A stretch of DNA of 64,000 bases, taken from positions 1,426,001 through 1,490,000 of the forward strand of contig CAVPSU010000001.1 in NCBI GenBank assembly GCA_963708715.1. Direction: 5' to 3'. Numbering within the stretch: the stretch's first letter is position 1; the number at the start of each line of letters is the position of its first letter. A program made the position numbers and the translations under genes. The notes beneath the pieces were generated by a model that was not told the origin of the DNA, made no database searches, and was given only the letters and a program-made list of their open reading frames with translations. This DNA comes from DAIOEK01 sp963708715. GTDB lineage: Bacteria > Chloroflexota > Anaerolineae > Anaerolineales > Anaerolineaceae. Shown piece after piece: positions 16,785 to 26,097 of the stretch.

Positions 16785-19241
16785 CTATCCAAGGATAGCA
16801 CGAACCTGATGTTTTTTACCATCTTTAAAAAGCGGGGCAACATTTTCTTCTATCTCAACCCCATCAACGAACAACTGCTTGATCCCTTTATTAATTTCGC
16901 CGGGATTTGACACCTCAATATCGTACCAGGCTCCCCTGAACCATCGTCTCATTCGAAATGATCTCCATTTTGACGGGATACAGGGATCGATCCTCAGCCC
17001 ATTCAATTCTGGTCGGATCCCGAGAATATACTGGGTACCTGCCTGATACATCCACGAAGCAGTACCAGATAACCATGAATTCCGTCCCATCCCGAATAAC
17101 GGATGTTCATCGCCCAGGATATTTTGGGCATATACATATGGCTCGACCTGATATCGGTCAAGTTGATCATTCTTCAGCGCCGGATTTATTTGTGAGTGGT
17201 ACATATAGGCTAGATCGCCTCGCCCGAGGATAGTTTCTGCAATGACTACCCATGGATTTACATGGAGGAAGATCCCACCGTTCTCTTTAGCGCCAGGCGG
17301 GTACGTGGTAATCCCACCTTTTTCTCGATCATACTTATTAAACCCGGGTGAGCTCAATTTGATGCCATTTGCCGTGTTAAGGAGTCGATTGACCGAATCT
17401 AAAGCCGTTATTGATTGTCTCAAGGTTGCGAAACCCGCAATCACTGGCCAAGCCTGCCCATAAGCAAAGATCTGTCCCGCCAGATTCGATCTTGATCCAA
17501 TGGGAGTCCCATCTGAGTTGAAATAGCTTAGGAACCATTCGCCATCCCAGGCAAATTTTTGGAAGGAATTCTTCATCTCCCGATACAAACCGAAAAGTTC
17601 ATCTGCCTTTTCGGATCTATCCAACCAATTATGCAATTCAATCAAATCCAACAGAGCCTTCCCGTAAAGACATGCTGTCAGCATTGATTCGGCACCTATT
17701 GGCAGGTTGATGGTATCGTTCCAGTCTGCAAATCCGAGCCGGGGCAGACCGTGTGTCCCTAGATCGGCGTGTGTGAAGGATATTGCGCGGTGCAGGTGAT
17801 CAAGGACTGTGCCTCGTTGGCGGGTATCAGGCGATACTTTGGGTTCATAGTATGGGAGGGATTCGGACAAGAAGTCACAATCTCCCGTTTCTTTAATGTA
17901 TTGGCAGGTTGCCAGTATCCCCCATAAATGGTCATCACTGTAATAATGTGGACGATCTTCATACTCGAGAGAGTCCCCTTCGCTTGCCTGCATGGTTTGA
18001 GGATAAAACTGGTGGTAGGCTGATCCGTCCGGTCGTTGTACGCTCAGGAGATTCGTAAGCATGGTTTTCCCTTCTTCGGGGGAAGTACAGAAGACAGCCA
18101 TAAGATCCTGGGAGCTATCACGGAAACCCATCCCCCGTGATCCATACCCCAATTGATAGAGGGAGAGATAGCGTGACCAGATCCTGGTCGTTTGGCATTG
18201 ACGGGGATTGTGTATATTTAACATCGAATTGAGGGCGATATCTGGAGTCTCAACCTGAAGCCTGGATAGATATTTCTGCCAGTACAGACTGATCTCATCT
18301 TGGGCTTTTTGAAACAAGCTTGGATCAAACCAACGTTGAATGGTAATCAATTCGTTTTTTACACTGCTAACCTGTCCGACCTGAACGATAAATTCGATCC
18401 TCCCACCTGGAGCAATCTCACCAAGCGGCAATAAAAGGGCGCCAATATTTTCTCCATTCAGAGCCTCACTGGAGGGTAGCTGTTCCCTCCGTAAGCTTCC
18501 TGGATCCGCCCAGTTATTGTATTCATTATCTCCGAGGAATAGAGACCGGTCTGTCTCGAATGAACTGGCCGGCAAGCTGGCTGTGAAGTAGTTTTCTGCC
18601 TGCCCATTCATCATGAAGGCGCTTTGTTTCAGTACAATTAGCCCTCCGGGTAGTGGGTACGATTTACTCTGCATGGTCTGGGGTACCCAATCAGCATTTG
18701 TTAATTGTTTTAACGCATCGAAATGAGAGTATTCCACTACCGGGATTGCATCGAGTATGACCGATTCGTTAGTCAGATTGGTTAGGATCACCCTGCGAAG
18801 CTCACACGACGAATCAGGTGGCACCAGGATGGTCACCTCAGACTGGATTCCGTGGGTGATAGACTGTATCCGACTGTATCCTAATCCAACATGGCATTCA
18901 TATTTATCATAAGGGATCAGGCATGGGATGAAAAATGGGGACCAGAGGGTATATCCATCGCCCTTATGCTGTCTGAGAAAAAGCGTTTCTCCCTTGAACT
19001 CTGAATTGGGTTGCTGGGCGATATATTTGGTAATTCGATTCAAACCTGGATCACCTTTACAGAGCAGTGCCCCTCCTGTCTGGTCGACGAATCCCCCGAA
19101 ATCCATCGAGCCAAGGTAATTGATCCATGGTCGGGGTGTTTTCGCAGTGGTGATCACATATTCGCGGGCAAGGTCGTCAAAATAGCCATACGATCGTATG
19201 TCTTTCTCGGGCGGATTGATCTCGGATTGACCTGCCTTCAT
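16785..19241 (-). CDS. GH94 glycoside phosphorylase (cellobiose/chitobiose phosphorylase-like)
   Basis: 818 residues, the usual GH94 length. Order: N-terminal beta-sandwich (YGYFDDLAREYVIT, 18-31), linker, (alpha/alpha)6 barrel with QLGYGSRGMGFRDSSQD (363-379), SDDHLWG (435-441) and the catalytic-acid motif GFADWND (503-509), then a C-terminal sandwich (NSWLSGTASWMY). GH94 enzymes cleave beta-glucosides with phosphate, giving glucose-1-phosphate or GlcNAc-1-phosphate. Substrate cannot be fixed from sequence. It lies between DUF4380 and a deleted GH94 copy, all on one strand with 25-40 bp gaps. GAGGAT precedes the ATG. Confidence 0.88.
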   Translation of the reverse strand: MKAGQSEINPPEKDIRSYGYFDDLAREYVITTAKTPRPWINYLGSMDFGGFVDQTGGALLCKGDPGLNRITKYIAQQPNSEFKGETLFLRQHKGDGYTLWSPFFIPCLIPYDKYECHVGLGYSRIQSITHGIQSEVTILVPPDSSCELRRVILTNLTNESVILDAIPVVEYSHFDALKQLTNADWVPQTMQSKSYPLPGGLIVLKQSAFMMNGQAENYFTASLPASSFETDRSLFLGDNEYNNWADPGSLRREQLPSSEALNGENIGALLLPLGEIAPGGRIEFIVQVGQVSSVKNELITIQRWFDPSLFQKAQDEISLYWQKYLSRLQVETPDIALNSMLNIHNPRQCQTTRIWSRYLSLYQLGYGSRGMGFRDSSQDLMAVFCTSPEEGKTMLTNLLSVQRPDGSAYHQFYPQTMQASEGDSLEYEDRPHYYSDDHLWGILATCQYIKETGDCDFLSESLPYYEPKVSPDTRQRGTVLDHLHRAISFTHADLGTHGLPRLGFADWNDTINLPIGAESMLTACLYGKALLDLIELHNWLDRSEKADELFGLYREMKNSFQKFAWDGEWFLSYFNSDGTPIGSRSNLAGQIFAYGQAWPVIAGFATLRQSITALDSVNRLLNTANGIKLSSPGFNKYDREKGGITTYPPGAKENGGIFLHVNPWVVIAETILGRGDLAYMYHSQINPALKNDQLDRYQVEPYVYAQNILGDEHPLFGMGRNSWLSGTASWMYQAGTQYILGIRPELNGLRIDPCIPSKWRSFRMRRWFRGAWYDIEVSNPGEINKGIKQLFVDGVEIEENVAPLFKDGKKHQVRAILG

Positions 19242-19266
19242 GGATCCTCAAAATCGTAAAACCGGA

Positions 19267-19809
19267 TCAATGGATATCTACGCGAATATTCATAGATGTT
19301 ACGCTTTTCCCGGGCAATGGCAGGATGGTACCCGAGATCGCAACCCCATCAACGAATAATTGGATTTTTGGACCTGATGAGACACGCATCACCTCGATGT
19401 CATACTTGCATCCACGGAAATTGCGGGTGGCGGAATAACCACCCCACTTCTTCGGCAGGCATGGTTCGATTTGTAATCCTTCCAGGGTCGGGCGAATTCC
19501 TAAAATCCATTGGGTGATCGCTACGTAGTTCCAGGCAGCCGTACCGGTCAGCCAGCTATTCTTTGCTTCGCCATGTGTGCGGTCTCTAAGATAAATATAG
19601 CGTCCACCGACATCCAGGGGAGCATTATTATATCGGTAACGGGTTAACCGTCTCAATCGGGCGTCTTTATAGAAGGAATACCCACCAGCCGTATTTGATA
19701 TCAATCCGAAATAGGATTCACATCCCAGATAATTCATCCAGGGTAGGGGTGTGTCGGGTCTGGTGATTACGTATTCGCGATGTTCATCATCAAAATAGCC
19801 ATATTGCAT
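19267..19809 (-). pseudogene. Internally deleted GH94 gene (catalytic barrel missing)
   Basis: 180 residues that join two ends of a GH94 protein. Residues 1-77 match the N-terminal sandwich of the neighbouring GH94 (YGYFDDEHREYVIT, PWMNYLG, RYIYLRDR). Residues from about 78 match its last 100 (KNSWLTGTAAWNY, ILGIRP, LFVDGV). About 640 codons including the ADWND catalytic region are absent, yet the join near 19578 is in frame and a GAGGAG ribosome-binding site remains. It is most simply a deletion remnant of a second, divergent GH94 paralogue; a retained non-catalytic carbohydrate-binding role is less likely. Confidence 0.85.
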
Positions 19810-20032
19810 AGACTCTCCTCAACCAAAGTACCCTGAAATTTTCACAACATTAAATTCTGAACTACCTTCTCCCGGGAAATTTACCTCGGAAATTGATCAA
19901 TATTTCCTACCATTTTTCATCCCGAAACGGAATCAATGCCTGGGATGGTGTATAAAATGTCCCTATATTCTATCCATTTCCCAACCGGGCAATTCATACA
20001 ATCTTTCAGCGATTTCTCGCTTCAAACCGTAA

Positions 20033-20506
20033 TTAATCACCCATCTCCTCAAACACTTTCCAACAGGCAACGAAATGGTCGGGCTCGATCTCCCTTGAAG
20101 GAGGTCGCTGTTTACATTTTTCGTAAGCAAGGGGGCAGCGGTCAAAATACACACACCCCGTTGTATTTGCTGATGTTGTTGGTTTAAGTTCCACGTTGAT
20201 TTCGTTATCCCATTTCAAATCAAGTCGTGGAACAGATGCGATGAGCATTTTCGTATATGGATGTCGGGGATGATTGAAGATTTTTTCAGTGACACCCATT
20301 TCTGCGATACATCCTCGGTAGAGGATCACCGCCCTTTCACTGATGTAATTTGCCAGGGATAGGTCGTGGGTGATGAAGAGGATGGATAAGCCGCGGCTCT
20401 TGAGTTCCGCCAATAGATTGAGGACATCGATTCGGGTTGATGCGTCGAGCATGCTGATGATTTCGTCTGCCACCAGAAATTTGATATCCAACAGTAGCGC
20501 GCTCAC
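20033..20506 (-). pseudogene. Truncated oligopeptide/oligosaccharide ABC ATPase (OppD/OppF-like), C-terminal fragment
   Basis: 157 residues start abruptly at the Walker B strand (FLVADE, then SMLDAST) and continue through the H-loop (LFITHDLSLA) to the Opp/Dpp-type C-terminal extension with GCVYFDRCPLA and cysteines typical of that tail. The Walker A, Q-loop and signature motif are missing upstream, and no start signal is seen. It also has oddities such as DEIISMLD in place of DEPxSxLD. It is a remnant of an oligomer importer, perhaps one that served the GH94/GH130 sugars. Confidence 0.85.
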
Positions 20507-20584
20507 AGGAAATGTTGAGTCATTCTATCGTTCCGGGTGTGCTGGCGTTAGAATTATCATGTAGCCATCAAGGAGAAAAAAGTT

Positions 20585-21556
20585 ATGGTCCATCAACCCT
20601 TACCCAACATTCCCTGGGAAGATCGCCCGGTTGGCTCATCTGATGTGGTATGGCGGTATAGTGCGAACCCGATCATTCCGCGTGATCTCATCCCATCCTC
20701 CAATAGCATCTTCAATAGCGCGGTCGTGCCCTTCAAGGGGACCTTCGCGGGTGTGTTTCGGTGCGATAACAAAAAACGCGAAATGAATATTCACCGCGGC
20801 TTCAGCCAGGATGGGATTCGCTGGCAGCTGGATAACGATCCGATCCAGTGGCAATTCTCTGATCCGGAGCTGAGCCGGTTTGACCACCGTTATGATCCAC
20901 GGGTGGTCTGGCTGGAGGATCGATTCTATGTCACCTGGTGCAATGGGTATCACGGTCCGACCATTGGAATCGGCTACACCTATGACTTCGAATCTTTCCA
21001 CTTCATGGAAAACGCATTACTGCCTTTTAATCGCAATGGCGTCCTTTTCCCCCGCAAAGTGAATGGAAAGTACCTCATGTTCAGCCGTCCGAGCGATAAC
21101 GGACATACCCCCTTCGGAGATATCTTCCTCTCGGCCAGTCCCGATCTGATCCATTGGGGCGAGCATCGCTTCGTGATGGGGGTAAAGAACGGCTGGCAAA
21201 GCACCAAGATCGGCGCCGGACCCGTCCCGATCGAGACACCCGAAGGCTGGCTGCTGTTCTATCACGGGGTCCTCACTTCCTGCAATGGCTTCGTATACAG
21301 CTTTGGCGCAGCCCTGCTCGACCTGGACCAACCCTGGAAGGTGATTCGGCGAGGAGGTTCTTATCTTCTCCACCCGCAAACGCTGTATGAGAATGTGGGA
21401 GATGTGCCCAATGTGGCATTCCCATGCGCAACTCTCTACGATGAGCCGACCGGACGGATCGCGATCTATTACGGTGGGGCGGATACCGTCACCGCGCTGG
21501 CATTCACTCAACTTGATGATGTGCTGCAATTCCTGAAGACGGATAACGATCTGTAA
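20585..21556 (+). CDS. GH130 beta-mannoside phosphorylase family protein
   Basis: 323 residues forming a five-bladed propeller of the GH130 family: repeated R/NP strands, NIHRGFSQDGIRW (68-80), the catalytic YDPR (103-106, Asp104) followed by VVWLEDRFYVTW, and SPDLIHWGEH. GH130 enzymes phosphorolyse beta-mannosyl linkages (mannosyl-glucose, mannosyl-GlcNAc, mannobiose) to mannose-1-phosphate; subfamily is not assigned here. AAGGAG precedes the ATG and a terminator follows, so it is a single-gene unit. Its codon use is a little richer in G+C than the neighbours. Confidence 0.85.
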   Translation: MVHQPLPNIPWEDRPVGSSDVVWRYSANPIIPRDLIPSSNSIFNSAVVPFKGTFAGVFRCDNKKREMNIHRGFSQDGIRWQLDNDPIQWQFSDPELSRFDHRYDPRVVWLEDRFYVTWCNGYHGPTIGIGYTYDFESFHFMENALLPFNRNGVLFPRKVNGKYLMFSRPSDNGHTPFGDIFLSASPDLIHWGEHRFVMGVKNGWQSTKIGAGPVPIETPEGWLLFYHGVLTSCNGFVYSFGAALLDLDQPWKVIRRGGSYLLHPQTLYENVGDVPNVAFPCATLYDEPTGRIAIYYGGADTVTALAFTQLDDVLQFLKTDNDL

Positions 21557-21578
21557 CAGAACCATCTGCAGAAAAGAG

Positions 21579-21611
21579 CCCAGCCCTGTGATCAGTGATC
21601 CACGGGGCTGG
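21579..21611 (+). terminator. Intrinsic terminator after GH130
   Basis: CCAGCCCTGTGATC (from 21579) pairs with GATCCACGGGGCTGG (21597-21611) with one wobble and one bulge, followed by TGTTTTATT. Confidence 0.8.
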
Positions 21612-21648
21612 TGTTTTATTCGGCTGAATAAAAAATCCGTTTATGAGA

Positions 21649-22104
21649 TCAATGGACTCCGGCGGACACATAGCCGCGCCCGGTCAGTAATTCTTCCATA
21701 TTGCCAAGCATGGCGTCTTTTTCCTGCAAGATGGTTTTGACGACATCGCCGATCGATATCATACCGACGAGGTGATCTTCTTTGACCACCGGTAAATGGC
21801 GGATATGTTCCTGGGTCATCAGGGTCATACAGTCTGCGATGGTGCTTTCAGGGTTGACTGTATGGACGACGCCGGTCATATACTTGCTGACCGGGTTGGT
21901 GAGATCGCCTGTCCGGTGGGTAGCCGTATGACGGGCAAAATCGCGTTCAGAGATGATGCCCGCGATCTTTCCCTCCTCTTCCACGACCAGTGCGCCCACA
22001 TTCTTCTTGGCCATCAACAATAACGCATCCAAAATGGTGGCATCAGGCGCCACTTTCCACACCTGGTCCCCTTTGATCTTCAAAAGATCTGCAACAGTAA
22101 TCAT
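21649..22104 (-). CDS. Tandem CBS-domain protein
   Basis: 151 residues that are almost entirely a CBS pair: CBS1 (VAPDATILDALLLMAKKNVGAL, with GIISERDFAR) and CBS2 (VNPESTIADCMTLMTQEHIRHLPV, with GMISIGDVVK). Such stand-alone Bateman modules bind adenosyl ligands (AMP, ATP, SAM) and act as energy sensors or regulatory subunits. No partner enzyme is adjacent. GGAGG precedes the ATG. Confidence 0.92.
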   Translation of the reverse strand: MITVADLLKIKGDQVWKVAPDATILDALLLMAKKNVGALVVEEEGKIAGIISERDFARHTATHRTGDLTNPVSKYMTGVVHTVNPESTIADCMTLMTQEHIRHLPVVKEDHLVGMISIGDVVKTILQEKDAMLGNMEELLTGRGYVSAGVH

Positions 22105-22314
22105 CCTACCCTCCGTGATTTGGTTGATCGTACGATCCGACTCTTTAATTATCGTTTCGGCTTTCCGAATACTACAAATTATTGTAGAGGGTAGAGGGTT
22201 CCCATATGGAAAAAATTCTTGTTCTTAAAATATAATTCTACCTAAATTACATTATAAATACGTAGGAGATTCTCACGAAAAATTCCTATCCTCTTTTACA
22301 ATAAAAGATTTATA

Positions 22315-23928
22315 TTATTTATCACAATTACTAACATCATTGTTTGTGACATCTACATAGAAATGTTCTTTTTTACCAAGTGCATAGTAAGTTTTATCAT
22401 CAAGCAAACCAAGGTTGGTAGAAAAATAATTATCTAATACCACTCGAAAAGTATTTACAGGTGTGATTGTTGAATACAATATTTCATCAGAGCCTATACC
22501 AGGGAGATGGTATGCATTTAATATCGAAGCTCTTTCAAATATGCATGTACCCTCAAGGGATGTTAAGTCAAGGAATAAACCGGGACCATGATCTCCTTGA
22601 ATAATGATAATCGGATCTGTTTTTGATTTTGCCAATATTTCCAAAATTGCATTTTTTACGAGCTTATTAATATAAGAGAGTTGTTGAGGGTATTTTAATA
22701 AATAATCTTCTTTTGTATCTGGGTAATTATCACCATCCCCAATATAATATTTATAGTTTGGATAAATCGGCTTTCCTGTTGAATCAAAAACAAAAGGTGG
22801 GTGAGGCGCAACGACATGTGCAAATACCATTTTTGGAGATTCATTTGTTGAGAGGTTCCCCAGTTGTTCAAAGGTAAACCTTATTCGCTTACGTTGTTCA
22901 TCATATGGAATGGCTCGGGTTTTTGTTTCCTGGAAATGGTGAATCCTTAGGTTTCTCAAGTATCCCCAAAATGAGTAATTGATGATATTGTTTTCAAATT
23001 CATTCAAAAAGGAACCTTTTGACGGGGTTAGAAAAACATCAGAGTCAAATACCCTACTATGACCAAAGCCACTATCAAGATTATATATCGTATACCCTTG
23101 TGTTCTTAAAAAATCACTTATTCTATTGTCCTCAAAAAGTTTTAATTCGTAATACCCATTTAACGAATTTGGTGCTTCATATAAATAATCTAAATATTCA
23201 GAGTTTAATGATGAAGCAAGTGATAAATGAGTACGAAGATAATTACTTCTACTATTATTAGCAATAAAGAAATCTTTTTGGCTCAAGAAATTAATAAATT
23301 CTGAGTTGTCAAAATTATAGACTGATGATAAAACATCTGTTCTTGCATAACCATCCAAAATTATGTAATAAATATCCGGCTTGTTAAGTATTTTTCTTTC
23401 AGTTGTATATGGTGCCCAGCTGGGAACCATTAAGTTATATGGATCAGAAAGAAACGTGGCAGCATTTTTGATTATCGAAATAATTGGGAATAATAACCAA
23501 ATTACGGAGAGGAGATTAAGATAGACGGTAACATGATTAGTGATTTGTTTAGCTCTCTTTATGGAATAGAATATTAGAGAAATGAGAAACAAAAACAAAA
23601 TAAGGACAATAATTTGCCCCCAAAATGGATAATCATATATTGAAAGCCATTTAGGTAAACCCGTATCAGGCCCTAGGTAATGTAGTGGTAATAAAATGCA
23701 TATTGAAAATAGTGCGGCTTTAGATATTTTTTTATAAACAAAATGAGATCCCCAAAATATTAAAAGGGAAATAATTATATATATTAAGAATACTCTGTAG
23801 CTCGATTTTATCAAGTCAGGGGTGGAATATATACCCATTCGATTGATAACTGGGAACACACCGATAATTAATGGATAAAACGGATATTTTGAAAGGATAT
23901 CATAAATATTGTTTATTATTTTTTTCAT
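22315..23928 (-). CDS. Membrane-anchored sulfatase/alkaline-phosphatase-superfamily protein
   Basis: 537 residues: four to five N-terminal membrane segments (to about residue 165), then an extracytoplasmic hydrolase domain. The domain opens with PDIYYIILDGYARTDVL (metal-binding Asp and the putative Thr/Ser nucleophile region) and contains FAHVVAPHPPF and IIQGDHGPG (metal-binding Asp-His). This is the LTA-synthase/phosphoglycerol-transferase-like branch of the alkaline phosphatase superfamily rather than a classical Cys-sulfatase; CxPSR is absent. A cell-envelope polymer or glycan is the probable substrate. It is very AT-rich and divergent from the next membrane protein; two related genes lie at 27.8-30.9 kb. 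Confidence 0.8.
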   Translation of the reverse strand: MKKIINNIYDILSKYPFYPLIIGVFPVINRMGIYSTPDLIKSSYRVFLIYIIISLLIFWGSHFVYKKISKAALFSICILLPLHYLGPDTGLPKWLSIYDYPFWGQIIVLILFLFLISLIFYSIKRAKQITNHVTVYLNLLSVIWLLFPIISIIKNAATFLSDPYNLMVPSWAPYTTERKILNKPDIYYIILDGYARTDVLSSVYNFDNSEFINFLSQKDFFIANNSRSNYLRTHLSLASSLNSEYLDYLYEAPNSLNGYYELKLFEDNRISDFLRTQGYTIYNLDSGFGHSRVFDSDVFLTPSKGSFLNEFENNIINYSFWGYLRNLRIHHFQETKTRAIPYDEQRKRIRFTFEQLGNLSTNESPKMVFAHVVAPHPPFVFDSTGKPIYPNYKYYIGDGDNYPDTKEDYLLKYPQQLSYINKLVKNAILEILAKSKTDPIIIIQGDHGPGLFLDLTSLEGTCIFERASILNAYHLPGIGSDEILYSTITPVNTFRVVLDNYFSTNLGLLDDKTYYALGKKEHFYVDVTNNDVSNCDK

Positions 23929-24091
23929 TTCTTCTTTTTGCCAAGTGAATTTTGGATATTGATTTTGATTTAGTCATCAATTCGATACAAAATATACTTC
24001 AACCCTATAGTAAAATCTTAATAAGATTATTAATAACATGTTTATTAGATTAACGCCCAATCAAGAAAGGCAATAAATTCGATGAGGGAAT

Positions 24092-25942
24092 ATGAATTTG
24101 GTTATTGATCTCATTTCTGGTTTGTTTTGTATTATGTTTCTTTTATTGATGTGTTTTATTTTTGGTGAGATATACAGAAGCTTTCAAAAGGATAAACCCA
24201 ATTATTCTACTATCATTTCAGGTTTTGTGATCTTTTTTGCAATTCTTGAGATCATATCATTACCAATAATCTTATTACATCTTTCATTTCAGCTTTTGCA
24301 ATTCTTATATATCGGTTTGTGTGTCGTTGCTTCAATACTGTATGTAATTATTGCAAAAAGAAATAATTATTTACTTGAATATCGCACAATGTTTGAAGAA
24401 ATTCGATCACATGTTCAAGCAGAACGTTTCTATCGTTTAACACTCATTATTGTTGTCGGTTTGATGTTTTTTCAGACAATTGCAACTGCATATTTTTCAT
24501 CCGGTGATAGGGATGATATTTTCTACCTCACATTAGTGAATTCAAGTATAGATTCAAAATCTATGTATTCGTTTGATCCAAGTACCGGCGAAGAAGATAT
24601 TCAGTATATGCCTATATATATGCTTAATAGTTGGGAAGCTATTCAATCAGTTCTCGCAAAAACATTTGATATTTCTCCTTTAGCTTTAGCACATACATTC
24701 CTACCTGCATTTCTGGTAATTATCAGCTATTTCGCTTATGCCTATCTCGCAGATTATTTAGTACCTAAAAATTATGTGGCTATTGCCTTAATTATATTAA
24801 TAATATTTTATATCCTCAGTAATTATTCACAAGAGGCATTGGGGAGATTTACTCTTAGGTTTTGGCAAGGTAAAGTCACCATCATACATATCATTTTGCC
24901 ATACCTTACTGCATTTTTCTATACATATCTAAAAAAACCAACATTTTTAAACTTCTTATTAATAATAATGATATCAATCTCCGGTTTAGTATTTAGCCCA
25001 ATTGTGATTTATCTAATTCCTATGTTAATTACGACAATGATTCTCATAGAAATATTAGAGCTAAAGAAGATCACTATTCCTTTAATAAAACTTCTACTCT
25101 TATTTATTCCGTTAGGTCTATCGGCTATAACTATATATATTAAGGTTCATAATGGGTATGGGTATAATGTTGACTTAGCATTTAATCCATTACATTTCCT
25201 AGACTATATCCAAAAAGGTTTGCCCATTTATATTACATATCTTATGGGTATGTTTTTCCTGTTATTTAGAGGTAACAAGCAACAGGTAAAAATATTGGTA
25301 TTAATGCCATTGTTGCTACTAGTTACATTTTGGAATCCCTATCTTAAACCGATAATTACGCAAATTACAAGTAATGCAACCTATTATAGAATTTTCTGGT
25401 TACTTCCATTAGGGATTGGATTAGCAACATTCTTTGTGAAATTAATCATAGAGAATAAGTATATTGGTGTGGTTTTGGTTGTATTATTCATTGGATATAT
25501 GAGCGTCGCTTATGGCCCGATATATAAATGGTATATACCGATTAATCTAGAAAAAATTCCTAAATCAGAACTTGAGGTTATCGAACAAATAAACAAATCA
25601 AATATTATAAACAAATATGTTTTAGGGAATAGCCTGCCTAGTAACTACATAAGGCAAGTGAACAAGGATGTAAAAGTATTTTGGTCTAAGACAGCTTATA
25701 TGGAAACAAATTTATTATCTTTAGGTAAATATGATGAATTTAGTAGAAGAGAGAAAATATTTTCTATGTTTAAAACCCCCAGTTTAATTGACCCTGAATT
25801 ATTACGAGCAGAAATAATTAAGAATAAAATAAACCTTCTTGTGATTGATAGAAATAACGGAAAACTGGTTCACCTAACAAAAAACCTATTTTTCGATCTG
25901 ATATTTAAAAATGATAAGTATCTCCTTTATATGGTAAATTAA
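24092..25942 (+). CDS. Polytopic membrane protein, DUF6077/glycosyltransferase-like
   Basis: 616 residues with about 13 predicted membrane helices and a soluble C-terminal tail of around 110 residues. A conserved-looking periplasmic loop after TM4 contains SSGDRDDIFYLTLVNSS and MPIYMLNSWEAIQS, followed by LAHTFLP; an acidic first extracytoplasmic loop like this is typical of GT-C-type transferases. Resemblance to DUF6077 proteins is by recall of this loop pattern. Lipid-linked sugar donor use is inferred. GAGGG precedes the ATG. It is very AT-rich, matching the divergently oriented sulfatase-like gene. Confidence 0.55.
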   Translation: MNLVIDLISGLFCIMFLLLMCFIFGEIYRSFQKDKPNYSTIISGFVIFFAILEIISLPIILLHLSFQLLQFLYIGLCVVASILYVIIAKRNNYLLEYRTMFEEIRSHVQAERFYRLTLIIVVGLMFFQTIATAYFSSGDRDDIFYLTLVNSSIDSKSMYSFDPSTGEEDIQYMPIYMLNSWEAIQSVLAKTFDISPLALAHTFLPAFLVIISYFAYAYLADYLVPKNYVAIALIILIIFYILSNYSQEALGRFTLRFWQGKVTIIHIILPYLTAFFYTYLKKPTFLNFLLIIMISISGLVFSPIVIYLIPMLITTMILIEILELKKITIPLIKLLLLFIPLGLSAITIYIKVHNGYGYNVDLAFNPLHFLDYIQKGLPIYITYLMGMFFLLFRGNKQQVKILVLMPLLLLVTFWNPYLKPIITQITSNATYYRIFWLLPLGIGLATFFVKLIIENKYIGVVLVVLFIGYMSVAYGPIYKWYIPINLEKIPKSELEVIEQINKSNIINKYVLGNSLPSNYIRQVNKDVKVFWSKTAYMETNLLSLGKYDEFSRREKIFSMFKTPSLIDPELLRAEIIKNKINLLVIDRNNGKLVHLTKNLFFDLIFKNDKYLLYMVN

Positions 25943-26097
25943 TTATTTGGTTTATGTCGAAAATATACGAATACCAAGATACATCTTTCAAGTTGGTGTT
26001 AATGTAACACTGGTTTGGTATTTGTTCGTTGGCCTATGATTTAATAAAGGCTGATAAAATAAGGCAAAAGCGCGAGAATTGGTTTGTTGGAGAAAAT

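Larger units (their letters stand above)
22200..26000. other. AT-rich island
   Basis: Base composition drops sharply from about 22.2 kb and recovers near 26.1 kb. Codons in the two genes inside are dominated by A/T-ending forms (ATA, TTA, AAT), unlike the flanks near 50% GC. No insertion sequence, integrase or tRNA is visible at the edges. The contrast indicates recent acquisition of the sulfatase-like and DUF6077-like genes. Confidence 0.75.
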
